Of a stretch of DNA of 64,000 nucleotides, positions 33,361-41,463 are shown piece after piece. Below the pieces are notes generated by a model. The model was not told the DNA's origin. It did no database searches and was given only the letters and a program-made list of their open reading frames with translations. The DNA is from JAHFPN01 sp963765745. Lineage in GTDB: Bacteria > Pseudomonadota > Alphaproteobacteria > Rhizobiales > Xanthobacteraceae. The stretch spans positions 124,001 through 188,000 of the forward strand of contig CAVXXM010000001.1 in NCBI GenBank assembly GCA_963765745.1, given 5' to 3'. Made by a program: the position numbers and the translations under genes. Every line of letters begins with the position of its first letter. The stretch's first letter is position 1.

Positions 33361-34327
33361 ATGAACACCCATAAACCCGCGCTGAAAATCCTGCTTTGCG
33401 CCCCGCGCGGCTTCTGCGCGGGCGTGGTGCGGGCGATCGACGCGGTCGAGCGCGCGCTCGAGAAATACGGCGCGCCGGTCTATGTCCGCCACGAAATCGT
33501 GCACAACAAATACGTGGTCGAGGGGCTGCGCCGGAAGGGCGCGATCTTCGTCGAGGAACTCGACGAGGTGCCGGCCACCGACCGGCCGGTGATTTTCTCC
33601 GCCCACGGCGTACCCAAGGCGGTGCCCGAGGACGCCAAGCAGCGCAATCTCTTCGCCATCGACGCCACCTGCCCGCTGGTGACGAAAGTGCATCGCGAGG
33701 CCACGATCCATTTCAAGCGCGGGCGCGAGATCGTGCTCGTCGGACACGCAGGCCATCCGGAAGTGATCGGCACCATGGGGCAGCTCCCCAAGAACGCGGT
33801 CGCACTGGTCGAGACCGCAGCCGACGCGCGCGCGTTCGCGCCGCGCGATCCTTTGAGGCTCGCCTATGTCACGCAGACCACGCTCTCGCTCGACGACACG
33901 GCCGAGATCGTCGGCATTCTCAAAGAAAGATTTCCGGCGATCGTCGGACCGCACAAGGAGGACATCTGCTACGCCACCACCAACCGCCAGGAGGCGGTCA
34001 AGCGCGTGGCGCCGCGCGTGGACGCCATGATCGTGGTCGGCGCGCCGAACAGTTCCAACTCGCAGCGCCTGCGCGAGGTGGCCGAGCGCGCCGGCTGCGC
34101 GCGTGGCCGCGCTGGTGCAACGCGCCGACGATATCGATTGGTCGGTGTTCGGCTCGATCGAGAGCCTCGGTCTCACCGCCGGCGCGTCGGCACCCGAGGT
34201 GCTGGTCGAGGAAATCATCGACGCCTTCGGCGCGCGCTACGAGGTTACGGTCGAGAGCGTCTCGACCGCCGACGAGGATGTGTTTTTCCCGCTGCCGCGC
34301 GAATTGCGCGAAGACGCGGCGGAGTAG
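33361..34327 (+). CDS. ispH: 4-hydroxy-3-methylbut-2-enyl diphosphate reductase, one frameshift
   Basis: Last enzyme of the MEP isoprenoid pathway: an iron-sulfur protein that makes isopentenyl and dimethylallyl diphosphate. The three cluster cysteines are in APRGFCAGVVRA, DATCPLVTKVH and DICYATTNRQ; GAPNSSNSQRL is the diphosphate site. The frame is broken near 34103, where CGTGGCCGCG should read CGTGCCGCG (one extra G); the C-terminus RADDIDWSVFG...GASAPEVLVEEII continues in the next frame. An essential gene is unlikely to be broken, so a sequence error is likely. First gene of a tight ispH-thrB-rnhA unit. Confidence 0.92.
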
Positions 34328-34331
34328 GAAC

Positions 34332-35298
34332 ATGGCCGTCTATACCGACGTCGGCGAAGAGGAACTGTCGAAGTTCCTCGCGGGCTACGATCTCGGCGCG
34401 CTGCTCTCCTGCAAGGGGATCGCCGAAGGCGTGGAGAACACCAACTATCTCCTGCACACCGGCGCCGGATATTTCATCCTGACGCTCTATGAGAAGCGGG
34501 TGGCGAAGGCGGAGCTGCCTTTCTTCCTCGGACTGATGGAGCACCTGGCTACGCGCGGGATCAATTGCCCGCAGCCGGTCAAAAACAGGATGGGCGCCGC
34601 GCTCGCCGAGATCGCCGGCCGGCCGGCGGCCATGGTCACTTTCCTCGAAGGCGTATCGGTGCGCCGGCCGAACGTGTCGCATTGCGCGGCGGTGGGCCGC
34701 GCGCTCGCGCAACTGCATCTGGCCGGCAACGACTTCAAACTGCACCGGAAGAACGCGCTCGCGCTTTCCGGCTGGGAGCCGCTCGCGCGCACGGCCGGGA
34801 AAACGCGCCGACGAAGTTGCGCCGGGACTGCAGAAGATCATCGCCGACGAAATCGCGCATCTTTCGGCGCACTGGCCTCGGCAATTGCCGCGCGGCGTGA
34901 TTCACGCCGACCTGTTTCCCGACAACGTGTTCTTTCTCGGCGACAAGCTCTCGGGCCTGATCGATTTCTATTTCGCGTGCGACGACCTGCTGTCCTATGA
35001 TCTGGCGATCTGCCTGAACGCCTGGTGCTTCGAGCCGGACGGCTCCTACAACGTGACCAAGGGCCGGGCGCTGTTGTCGGGCTATTTCGACGTGCGCACG
35101 CCGTCGGTCGAGGAGCTTGAGGCGCTGCCGCTTTTGGCCCGCGGCGCGGCGTTGCGCTTCCTGCTGACGCGGCTGGTCGACTGGCTCGATGTGCCCGCCG
35201 GCGCGCTGGTGCGGCCCAAGGATCCGCTCGAATATCTGAAGAAGCTCCGCTTCCACCAGCGCATCGACCACGCGCGCGATTATGGGCTCGCCGCATGA
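34332..35298 (+). CDS. thrB: Homoserine kinase (APH-fold), one frameshift
   Basis: Phosphorylates homoserine in threonine synthesis. This is the aminoglycoside-phosphotransferase-like ThrB of alpha and gamma proteobacteria (about 320 residues). It starts MAVYTDVGEEEL, has GIAEGVENTNYLL and the catalytic loop IHADLFPDNVFF, then DFYFACDDLLSYDLAIC. One extra A in the AAAA run at 34800-34803 breaks the frame; removing it gives RADEVAPGLQKI and continuous similarity. It starts 4 bases after ispH and overlaps rnhA by ATGA, so the three genes are translationally linked. Confidence 0.92.
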
Positions 35299-35738
35299 AG
35301 GGACGCGTCGTCATCCACACCGATGGAGCCTGCTCGGGCAATCCGGGCCCGGGCGGCTGGGGCGTCGTCATGCGCTTCGGGCCGGAGCTGCGCGAGATCC
35401 AGGGCGGCGAGGCGCAGACCACCAACAACCGCATGGAGCTCACCGCCGCGATCAAGGCGCTCGAGGCGCTCGAGCGGCCCGCCGTGGTCGATCTCTATAC
35501 CGACTCGCAGTACGTGAAATCCGGCATCACCGAATGGCTGCTCAAGTGGAAGAAGAACGGCTGGCGCACCGCGGACCGCAAGCCGGTCAAGAACATCGAC
35601 CTGTGGCAGCGGCTCGACGCGGCCGCCGCGCGGCATGAGGTTTCCTGGCACTGGCTGCGCGGACACGACGGTCTCGAGGAGAACGAGCGCGCCGACGAGC
35701 TTGCGCGCGACGGCATGCAGCCGTTCCTGTCGCGCTAG
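35295..35738 (+). CDS. rnhA: Ribonuclease HI
   Basis: A 147-residue endonuclease that removes the RNA of RNA-DNA hybrids. All four carboxylates of the active site are visible: Asp in IHTDGACSGNPGPGGWG, Glu in NNRMELTAAIKAL, Asp in YTDSQYV and Asp in ENERADELAR; the basic handle (LLKWKKNGWRTADRKPVKN) is also present. The start overlaps the thrB stop. Intact frame, cytosolic. Confidence 0.97.
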   Translation: MKGRVVIHTDGACSGNPGPGGWGVVMRFGPELREIQGGEAQTTNNRMELTAAIKALEALERPAVVDLYTDSQYVKSGITEWLLKWKKNGWRTADRKPVKNIDLWQRLDAAAARHEVSWHWLRGHDGLEENERADELARDGMQPFLSR

Positions 35739-35807
35739 GGCGCCGCTTGCCAGTCCAGTTCGCGCACCTATAAATACCGGCTCACTCGCGCCAGAGGTAT
35801 CCAACTC

Positions 35808-36305
35808 ATGTCCGCCGGAAAGCGTCCAGTCGCCATCATCATGGGCTCGAAATCCGACTGGAAGACGATGCGGCTGGCCGCGGAAATCCTGAAGTCGTTG
35901 AAGATCGGCTTCGAAGCCCACGTGATCTCCGCCCACCGCTCCCCCGACCGTCTCTTCAAGTTCGCCAAGGGCGCGCGCGGCGCGGGGTTCAAGGTGGTGA
36001 TCGCGGGCGCCGGCGGCGCCGCGCATCTGCCCGGCGTCACGGCGGCACTGACGCCGCTTCCCGTGTTCGGCGTCCCGATGCGCACCAAGGCGCTGAAGGG
36101 CGTCGACAGCTTCCTTTCGATCTTGCAGATGCCGGCGGGCATACCGGTCGGCACGCTTGCGATCGGCGACGCCGGCGCGAAAAACGCGGCGCTGCTCGCC
36201 GCCGCGGTGCTCGCGCTCGAAGACCGCGCACTCGCCAAGCGGCTCGATGCGTTCCGCGCACGCCAGAGCAAGGCGGCCAAGCTGCTCGCACGCCAGACGC
36301 GCTGA
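35808..36305 (+). CDS. purE: N5-carboxyaminoimidazole ribonucleotide mutase (class I PurE)
   Basis: A 165-residue purine-synthesis enzyme that moves the carboxyl group from N5-CAIR to CAIR. GSKSDWKTM, SAHRSPDRL and IAGAGGAAHLPGVTAAL are the three active-site blocks. The usual partner purK does not follow, which is unusual for alphaproteobacteria where purE-purK are often adjacent, so this may be a second copy or a dispersed gene. ATG 35808 follows a weak AT-rich promoter-like stretch (CTATAAATA at 35768-35776). Confidence 0.93.
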   Translation: MSAGKRPVAIIMGSKSDWKTMRLAAEILKSLKIGFEAHVISAHRSPDRLFKFAKGARGAGFKVVIAGAGGAAHLPGVTAALTPLPVFGVPMRTKALKGVDSFLSILQMPAGIPVGTLAIGDAGAKNAALLAAAVLALEDRALAKRLDAFRARQSKAAKLLARQTR

Positions 36306-36342
36306 GCCTCGATCAATCTTGAGCCGGCATCGTGCGGCGCAA

Positions 36343-36356
36343 TTGATCCCTATCAA
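36343..36356. promoter_or_regulatory. FNR/FixK-type box
   Basis: TTGATCCCTATCAA matches the FNR/FixK consensus TTGAT-N4-ATCAA without mismatch. It lies 52 bases before ATG 36409, so a site at about -41 would put transcription start near 36390. In rhizobia such boxes bind FixK or FnrN and activate genes at low oxygen. Confidence 0.7.
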
Positions 36357-36408
36357 TGTTCGAGCGTCGGCCTTCCGCTATCGTTTTCTACCAATGCGGA
36401 GGCGACTC

Positions 36409-36675
36409 ATGAGTAATACAATTCAACCGAACAAAGCAGGGCTCGCTCTCGGCGGGCTCCTGGGCATCTTGCATCTCGGCTGGGCGCTTCTGGTCGCGGT
36501 TGGCTGGGCGCAGCCGCTGATCAATTTCGTTTTCTGGCTGCACTTCATCAAGCCGATCTATCTGATCGAGCCGTTCAACGCGGGCACCGCCGCGCTTTTG
36601 GTGGCGATCACCGCGCTTAGCGGCTATGTGATGGGCCTCATCTTCGCGCTGTTGTGGAACCGCTTCCACCGCTGA
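36409..36675 (+). CDS. Small two-helix membrane protein under an FNR/FixK box
   Basis: An 88-residue protein of unknown function with hydrophobic segments at about residues 12-33 (LALGGLLGILHLGWALLVAVGW) and 58-80 (AGTAALLVAITALSGYVMGLIFALLW), joined by an aromatic amphipathic stretch (LINFVFWLHFIKPIYLIEPF). GCGGAGGCG gives a good ribosome site before ATG 36409, and the longer open frame upstream is rejected. The perfect FNR/FixK box upstream points to low-oxygen expression. Convergent with the tartrate dehydratase gene. Confidence 0.75.
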   Translation: MSNTIQPNKAGLALGGLLGILHLGWALLVAVGWAQPLINFVFWLHFIKPIYLIEPFNAGTAALLVAITALSGYVMGLIFALLWNRFHR

Positions 36676-36696
36676 GGATTCATCACGCCGGGCGCG

Positions 36697-37872
36697 CTAC
36701 GGCGCCTTGCGCAGCAGTTTCCTCATCACGGCGTAAAGCTCTTTCTTCTTCTCGAAGCCGATGCCGGGCGCGTCGGGCATTTTCACGCGACTCTCCATGA
36801 TCGGCGTCTTGTCGGCGAAGCCACCGAACGGCTGGAACACCTCGGGGTAGGATTCGTTGCCGCCGAGGCCGAGCCCGACCGCGATATTGAGCGCGAACTG
36901 ATGTCCGCCGTGCGGCACGCAGCGGCGCGACGACCAGCCGTGCGCGCGCAACATTTCGAGCGTGCGCAGATATTCCACGAGACCGTAAGACAGCGCGGGA
37001 TCGAACTGCAAGATGTCCCGGTCCGAGCGCAGGCCGCCGTGGCGCACGAGATTGCGCGCGTCCGGCATGGAGAACAGGTTTTCGCCGGTCGCCAGCGGCC
37101 CCGCGTAATCCATGGCGATCTCCGCGAGCATGCGGTAGTCGAGCGGATCGACCGGCTCCTCGTACCAGCGCAAGTTATAGGGCGCGATGGCGTGGCCGTA
37201 TTCCAGCGCGGTCTTGCGGTCGAAGCGGCCATTGGCGTCGACGCAGAGATTCTGGCCGTTGCCGCCGAGCAGCGCGAGCACGGCCTCGATGCGCTTCAAG
37301 TCGGTGGCGAGATCGGCGCCGCCGATCTTCATCTTCACGGTCGTGTAGCCGAGATCGAGATAGCGGCGCATTTCGTCGGTCAGGGAAGCCACGTCCGCGC
37401 CCGGATAATAATAGCCGCCGGCGGCATAGACCCAGGCGCTGTCGTCGGCTTGGCCGCCGTTGTAGCGATCGGCCAAAAGCTTCCACAGCGGCACGTCCTC
37501 GGCCTTGGCGACCGCGTCCCAGATCGCCATGTCGAGCACGCCGACCGCGACCGAGCGCTCGCCGTGGCCGCCGGGCTTCTCGTTCTGCATCATGGCGGCC
37601 CAGCACTTGGCCGGATCGAGCAGGCCGCCAGCATCCTGCAGATCCTCGGGCTTGGCCGCCGAAAGGCGCGGGATGAAGCGCTCGCGCAGCAAAGCCTGCT
37701 GGGCATAGCGGCCGTTCGAATTGAAGCCGAAGCCGACCACCGGCTCGCCGTGGCGCTGCTTGTCGGTGAAGACCGCGACCACGCTCGCGGTCATCGTGGA
37801 AAAATCGATGAAAGCGTTGCGGATCGGGGAGCTGATGGGAACGACGATATCGGCGATGCCGGTGATGCGCAT
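36697..37872 (-). CDS. tarD: D-tartrate dehydratase-like enolase-superfamily enzyme
   Basis: A 391-residue member of the mandelate racemase/muconate-lactonising subgroup. It closely resembles, from memory, the characterised Bradyrhizobium D-tartrate dehydratase: SSPIRNAFIDFSTMT near the N-terminus, MMQNEKPGGHGERSVAVG, VYAAGGYYYPG, the base pair KMK in TVKMKIGG, the metal ligand in CVDANGRF, WYEEPVDPLDY, the third ligand in GENLFS and the acid-base His in CVPHGGHQFALNIA. It would dehydrate D-tartrate to oxaloacetate. No transporter or regulator for tartrate is adjacent. Confidence 0.85.
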   Translation of the reverse strand: MRITGIADIVVPISSPIRNAFIDFSTMTASVVAVFTDKQRHGEPVVGFGFNSNGRYAQQALLRERFIPRLSAAKPEDLQDAGGLLDPAKCWAAMMQNEKPGGHGERSVAVGVLDMAIWDAVAKAEDVPLWKLLADRYNGGQADDSAWVYAAGGYYYPGADVASLTDEMRRYLDLGYTTVKMKIGGADLATDLKRIEAVLALLGGNGQNLCVDANGRFDRKTALEYGHAIAPYNLRWYEEPVDPLDYRMLAEIAMDYAGPLATGENLFSMPDARNLVRHGGLRSDRDILQFDPALSYGLVEYLRTLEMLRAHGWSSRRCVPHGGHQFALNIAVGLGLGGNESYPEVFQPFGGFADKTPIMESRVKMPDAPGIGFEKKKELYAVMRKLLRKAP

Positions 37873-38049
37873 GGGGCGGATTTAGCGCACGGCATCCCGG
37901 GGGGCGACCCCCAAAGCGCAGCGAACCCCCAAGGATTACGGGCGCCCGTGGACTTCCCGCCCTGATTCTGCTACCCACCGCGCTCTCGGCGAAGGCCTCC
38001 CGGCCGCCGCCGGCCCCCTATTCCACAAGCCCTTCAGAGAGGTCACCAC

Positions 38050-38388
38050 GTGCAGGTTCTCGTTCGCGACAATAACGTCGATCAGGCGCTCAAGGCGCTG
38101 AAGAAGAAGATGCAACGGGAAGGCATCTTCCGCGAGATGAAACTGCGCGGTCACTACGAGAAGCCCTCCGAGCGGCGCGCCCGCGAGCGGGCCGAAGCCA
38201 TCCGTCGCGCCCGCAAGCTCGCGCGCAAGCGCGCTCAGCGCGAAGGCCTGATCCCGATGAAGAGCCCGGCAATGCTGGCCAAGGAAAAGTTGGCGAAGGG
38301 CGGCCGTGGCGGCCGCGGCGGCGGTATGGGCATGGGCGGCGGCATGGGAATGGGCATGGGCGGCGGCGGAGGCATGGGCCGGCGCTGA
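38050..38388 (+). CDS. rpsU: 30S ribosomal protein S21 with Gly/Met-rich C-terminal extension
   Basis: The first 70 residues (MQVLVRDNNVDQALKALKKKMQREGIF..., ending in an Arg/Lys-rich helix) are standard S21, a small-subunit protein near the anti-Shine-Dalgarno end of 16S rRNA. After residue 80 comes a 30-residue tail of nearly only Gly and Met with a few Arg (GGRGGRGGGMGMGGG... ending MGRR), which is not part of the core fold and is likely disordered. The start is GTG 38050 with GAGAGG upstream. A strong terminator follows. Confidence 0.95.
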   Translation: MQVLVRDNNVDQALKALKKKMQREGIFREMKLRGHYEKPSERRARERAEAIRRARKLARKRAQREGLIPMKSPAMLAKEKLAKGGRGGRGGGMGMGGGMGMGMGGGGGMGRR

Positions 38389-38411
38389 GCTTTACGTCGG
38401 TTTGGTTTCGG

Positions 38412-38444
38412 CGCGGGCAGGCTAGCTGCCCGCGTTTTCGTTTT
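38412..38444 (+). terminator. Rho-independent terminator of rpsU
   Basis: A 9-bp stem CGCGGGCAG / CTGCCCGCG with loop GCTAG, followed by TTTTCGTTTT. Confidence 0.92.
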
Positions 38445-38498
38445 GCGGCCCCTCGACGCGGCCCAACCTTCGCCTTATGCCCCCGGCATGGGAAAGCC

Positions 38499-39374
38499 AT
38501 GAACCGGCCGCGATCGAACGTCCCGCCCCGCACCCATAGCGCCGGCACCACCGGCGCCGCGCTCCTGCTTTCGCTCGCGCTCGCCGGCTGCGGGACCATC
38601 GGGGCCGGCATCGGCACCGAAGACGACGATCTGCGCGCCGCCGCGCCGACCAATATCGCTTCGCTGTCCGACGTGGTCGCGCGCAACCCGAACGACCCGC
38701 AGGCCTACAACATGCGCGGCTCGGTCTTCGGCCGCGCCGGGCAATACAAGGAGGCGATCACCGACTTCGACCGCGCGATCCAGCTCGATCCGAACTACGC
38801 GCAGGCATTCGCCAACCGCGCGCTCGCTCACCAGGAGATGAAACGCGCCGATCTAGCGCTGGCCGATTACTCGCGCGCGATCCAGATCGATCCGAATTAC
38901 GCCGCCGCCTATGTCGGCCGCGGAATTTTGCGCCGCCAGCAGGGCCAGGCGCAGCTGGCGCTCGGCGACTTCAACAAGGCGATCCAGCTCAAGCCCGATC
39001 ACGCGCAGGCCTATCACAATCGCGGCCTGATCTATCAGACGCAGGGCCTGCACAAGTTCGCCATCGACGAATTCACCACCGCCATCAATCTCACCGTCTC
39101 GGCGCCCGAACCCTATTACGCGCGCGCGATGAGCTACGTGGCGATCAACGACCACAAGCGCGCAATCGAAGACTTCGACGAGGCGCTGGAGAAAAATCCG
39201 CGACACCTCGAGGCCTGGGTTAACCGCGGCATCGCCTGGGAGCGGCTCGGCGACAAGGAGAAGGCCGCCGGCTCCTATGCGCGCGCGCTCAACATCAACC
39301 AGAACTACCAGCCGGCGGTCGCGGGCTTCCAGCGCGTCGGCGGCCGCTACGGGCAGACGTATCAGATCAACTAG
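38499..39374 (+). CDS. TPR-repeat lipoprotein
   Basis: A 291-residue lipoprotein. The signal peptide ends in the lipobox LALAGC (Cys at about residue 31), so the protein is lipid-anchored in the inner or outer membrane. About six tetratricopeptide repeats follow, each of the form A(F/Y)xNRGxxxxxxGxxxxAxxDFxxAIxLxPxY. TPR lipoproteins of the NlpI type hold together peptidoglycan enzymes; the partner here is unknown. The ATG at 38499 is followed by an Arg-rich n-region. The stop overlaps the convergent hydrolase stop by 4 bases. Confidence 0.85.
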   Translation: MNRPRSNVPPRTHSAGTTGAALLLSLALAGCGTIGAGIGTEDDDLRAAAPTNIASLSDVVARNPNDPQAYNMRGSVFGRAGQYKEAITDFDRAIQLDPNYAQAFANRALAHQEMKRADLALADYSRAIQIDPNYAAAYVGRGILRRQQGQAQLALGDFNKAIQLKPDHAQAYHNRGLIYQTQGLHKFAIDEFTTAINLTVSAPEPYYARAMSYVAINDHKRAIEDFDEALEKNPRHLEAWVNRGIAWERLGDKEKAAGSYARALNINQNYQPAVAGFQRVGGRYGQTYQIN

Positions 39375-40162
39375 TTCTGCAAGAACGCACGCACTTCGCG
39401 CAGCGCGCCCAGGGGGTCGAGGTTCACATGATCGCCCGCGGGAAAGCGCACGAAACGCTTTTCCGAGCGGATCAACGCGTAGAGCCGCTCACCGAAACGG
39501 ATGGGGACGATAGTGTCGCGCTCGCCGTGCAGCACCAGCACCGGCGCCCGCACCAAGCCGATACGCTCGTCGGAACGGAACTGGTCCTTCATGAACAACC
39601 GCACCGGCACGAAGAAATAGGTCGCGGCGCCGATGTCGGCGGCCGAGGTGAAGGGCGATTCCAGAACGACGCGGCCGACCGGCTGCTCGGCGGCAATGGC
39701 GACGGCGACGGCGGTGCCGAGCAACTCGCCGAACACGGCGATGCGCCCGGCCGGATAGCGCGCGGCGGCGAAGTCATAGGCCGCGCGCGCGTCGGCGAGG
39801 ATGCCCTCCTCGCTCGGGCTGCCGGTCGAGCCGCCATAGCCGCGATAGGAAAGCGCCACCAGGCCGGTGCCGTCCGCGGTGAGCGCCCGGAAACGGTTGG
39901 CGCGATAGGAAAGCGAGCCGCCATTGCCGTGGAAATACAGCACCACCGGCTTATCGCCGCGCGGCGGCACGTGCCAGACGATGACCTTGGCGCCGTCAGC
40001 GCTCGCCAGCACTTCCTCGACGGCCTGCGGCAATCCGGCGTCGGCCGGGAGTGTGCGTGCGCGATCGGGGAAGTACATCAGCGCGCGCTGGCCGAAATAG
40101 AGCAACGCGCAGATCGCGCCGTAAGCCAGCAGCGCGATGATGATGATCGATTTCAACAGCGC
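39371..40162 (-). CDS. Membrane-anchored alpha/beta hydrolase lacking the catalytic serine
   Basis: A 263-residue protein of the Bem46-like hydrolase group: an N-terminal membrane anchor (IIIIALLAYGAICALLYF), the oxyanion turn YFHGNGGSLSYR, GYGGSTGSPSE, the acid in HGERDTIVP and the His in GDHVNLDP. The nucleophile elbow, normally GESLG, reads GELLG: the TTG codon at 39722-39724 replaces the Ser codon TCG by a single change. It is therefore probably catalytically dead, unless this is a base error. ATG 40162 is taken as start because it directly precedes the anchor. Confidence 0.8.
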   Translation of the reverse strand, partial: ALLKSIIIIALLAYGAICALLYFGQRALMYFPDRARTLPADAGLPQAVEEVLASADGAKVIVWHVPPRGDKPVVLYFHGNGGSLSYRANRFRALTADGTGLVALSYRGYGGSTGSPSEEGILADARAAYDFAAARYPAGRIAVFGELLGTAVAVAIAAEQPVGRVVLESPFTSAADIGAATYFFVPVRLFMKDQFRSDERIGLVRAPVLVLHGERDTIVPIRFGERLYALIRSEKRFVRFPAGDHVNLDPLGALREVRAFLQN

Positions 40163-40219
40163 CATGACTTGTGATAGCACGGCGGCCCGCGTCGAATCCT
40201 CTCAACCCGAGCCATTCGC

Positions 40220-41386
40220 TTGCGCACCACCCGCTGGGGCATCGTCTTCGCCCTGATCTTCGCCGGTACGATCGCCTCCGGCCAGATCGGCAAGGCCGCC
40301 GTCGCCTTGCCGCTCATCCAGCGCGAGCTCGGCCTTGGCCTGTTCGCCGCGTCATGGGTGATCGCCATGTACGCCATCCTAGGCTCGATCGCGGGATTTC
40401 CCGCCGGGGCGATTGTGTCGATGCTGTCGAACCGCGCGGCGCTTGCCGGCGGGCTCGCGGTGATCGGCATCGGTAGCCTCGCCGGCGCCGCGGCGCAAAG
40501 CGGCGCGTTTCTGATTGCGACGCGCGCGCTGGAGAGCTTCGGCTTCCTCGCTGTCGCGGTTGCGATCCCGGCGCTGCTGCGCGCCGCGTCGCGCGAAAAG
40601 GACAGCGACCTCGTGTTTTCCTTCTGGGGCACGTACATGCCGGCCGGCTCGGCATTCATGATGCTGGTGGGGGCCCAGCTCGACTGGCAGGCGCTGTGGA
40701 TCGTCAACGGCGTGCTCGCCCTCGCCTACGCGCCGGCGATCCTGTGGCTAGCGCCACTGGCCGCGCCGCCGGTGCGCACGCGCGGCCACATGCGCGGCAA
40801 CGTGGCGATCGTGCTCACCTCGCCGGGGCCGTTACTTCTTGCCGTGGCCTTCGGGGTCTATGCCTTTCAGTACTTCGCCATCATCGGCCTGCTGCCCACG
40901 CTGCTGGTGGACCGCATGGGTCTGTCGACGGCGGCCGCCGGCACCATCAGCGCCGTGGCGGTGATCTGCAACGGCATCGGCAACCTGCTCGCCGGCGGCC
41001 TGATGCGCGTCGGCGCGCCGCTATGGGCGGTGGTGGCGGGCGGATTCCTGTTCGCCGGCGTCGCTTCCTTCGGCATGTTCGCGGAATCCGCGCCCGTCGC
41101 CTTGGTGGCGGTGACCGCCTGCGCGATCCTGGTCGTAACCGGGCTCACCCCCGCATCGCTGTTCGCGGCGGCGCCGCGCGTCGCCAAAAATGCGCACCTT
41201 CTGACCATCGCGCTCGGGCTGATCACGCAGGCGAGCAACATCGGCCAATTGCTCGGCGCGCCGGCCATGGCGGCGTGGGTGGAGCGCTTCGGTTGGGGCT
41301 ACGCGCCGGCCGTAATCGTCGCCACCACATTGGCCGGGATCGCGATTGCGGCCGGGCTGCGGGCGGTCTTGCAGAAGCGGCGCTAG
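40220..41386 (+). CDS. MFS transporter
   Basis: A 388-residue major facilitator permease with twelve predicted helices. The first helix begins WGIVFALIFAGTIASGQIGKAAVALPLIQRELG, followed by a loop-2 region FPAGAIVSMLSNRAALAGG and a central cytosolic loop near residue 190. The overall pattern resembles the CynX/NimT-like anion and drug porters, but the substrate is unknown. The TTG start at 40220 lacks a strong ribosome site. It is divergent from the hydrolase gene and convergent with pntB. Confidence 0.85.
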   Translation: MRTTRWGIVFALIFAGTIASGQIGKAAVALPLIQRELGLGLFAASWVIAMYAILGSIAGFPAGAIVSMLSNRAALAGGLAVIGIGSLAGAAAQSGAFLIATRALESFGFLAVAVAIPALLRAASREKDSDLVFSFWGTYMPAGSAFMMLVGAQLDWQALWIVNGVLALAYAPAILWLAPLAAPPVRTRGHMRGNVAIVLTSPGPLLLAVAFGVYAFQYFAIIGLLPTLLVDRMGLSTAAAGTISAVAVICNGIGNLLAGGLMRVGAPLWAVVAGGFLFAGVASFGMFAESAPVALVAVTACAILVVTGLTPASLFAAAPRVAKNAHLLTIALGLITQASNIGQLLGAPAMAAWVERFGWGYAPAVIVATTLAGIAIAAGLRAVLQKRR

Positions 41387-41463
41387 AGCATTCGCCCCGG
41401 CAAGCAGCGCGGTAAGCGCACGGTCACCGCCGCCGTTACCACAACTGACCGAAGGCCGTGCGC

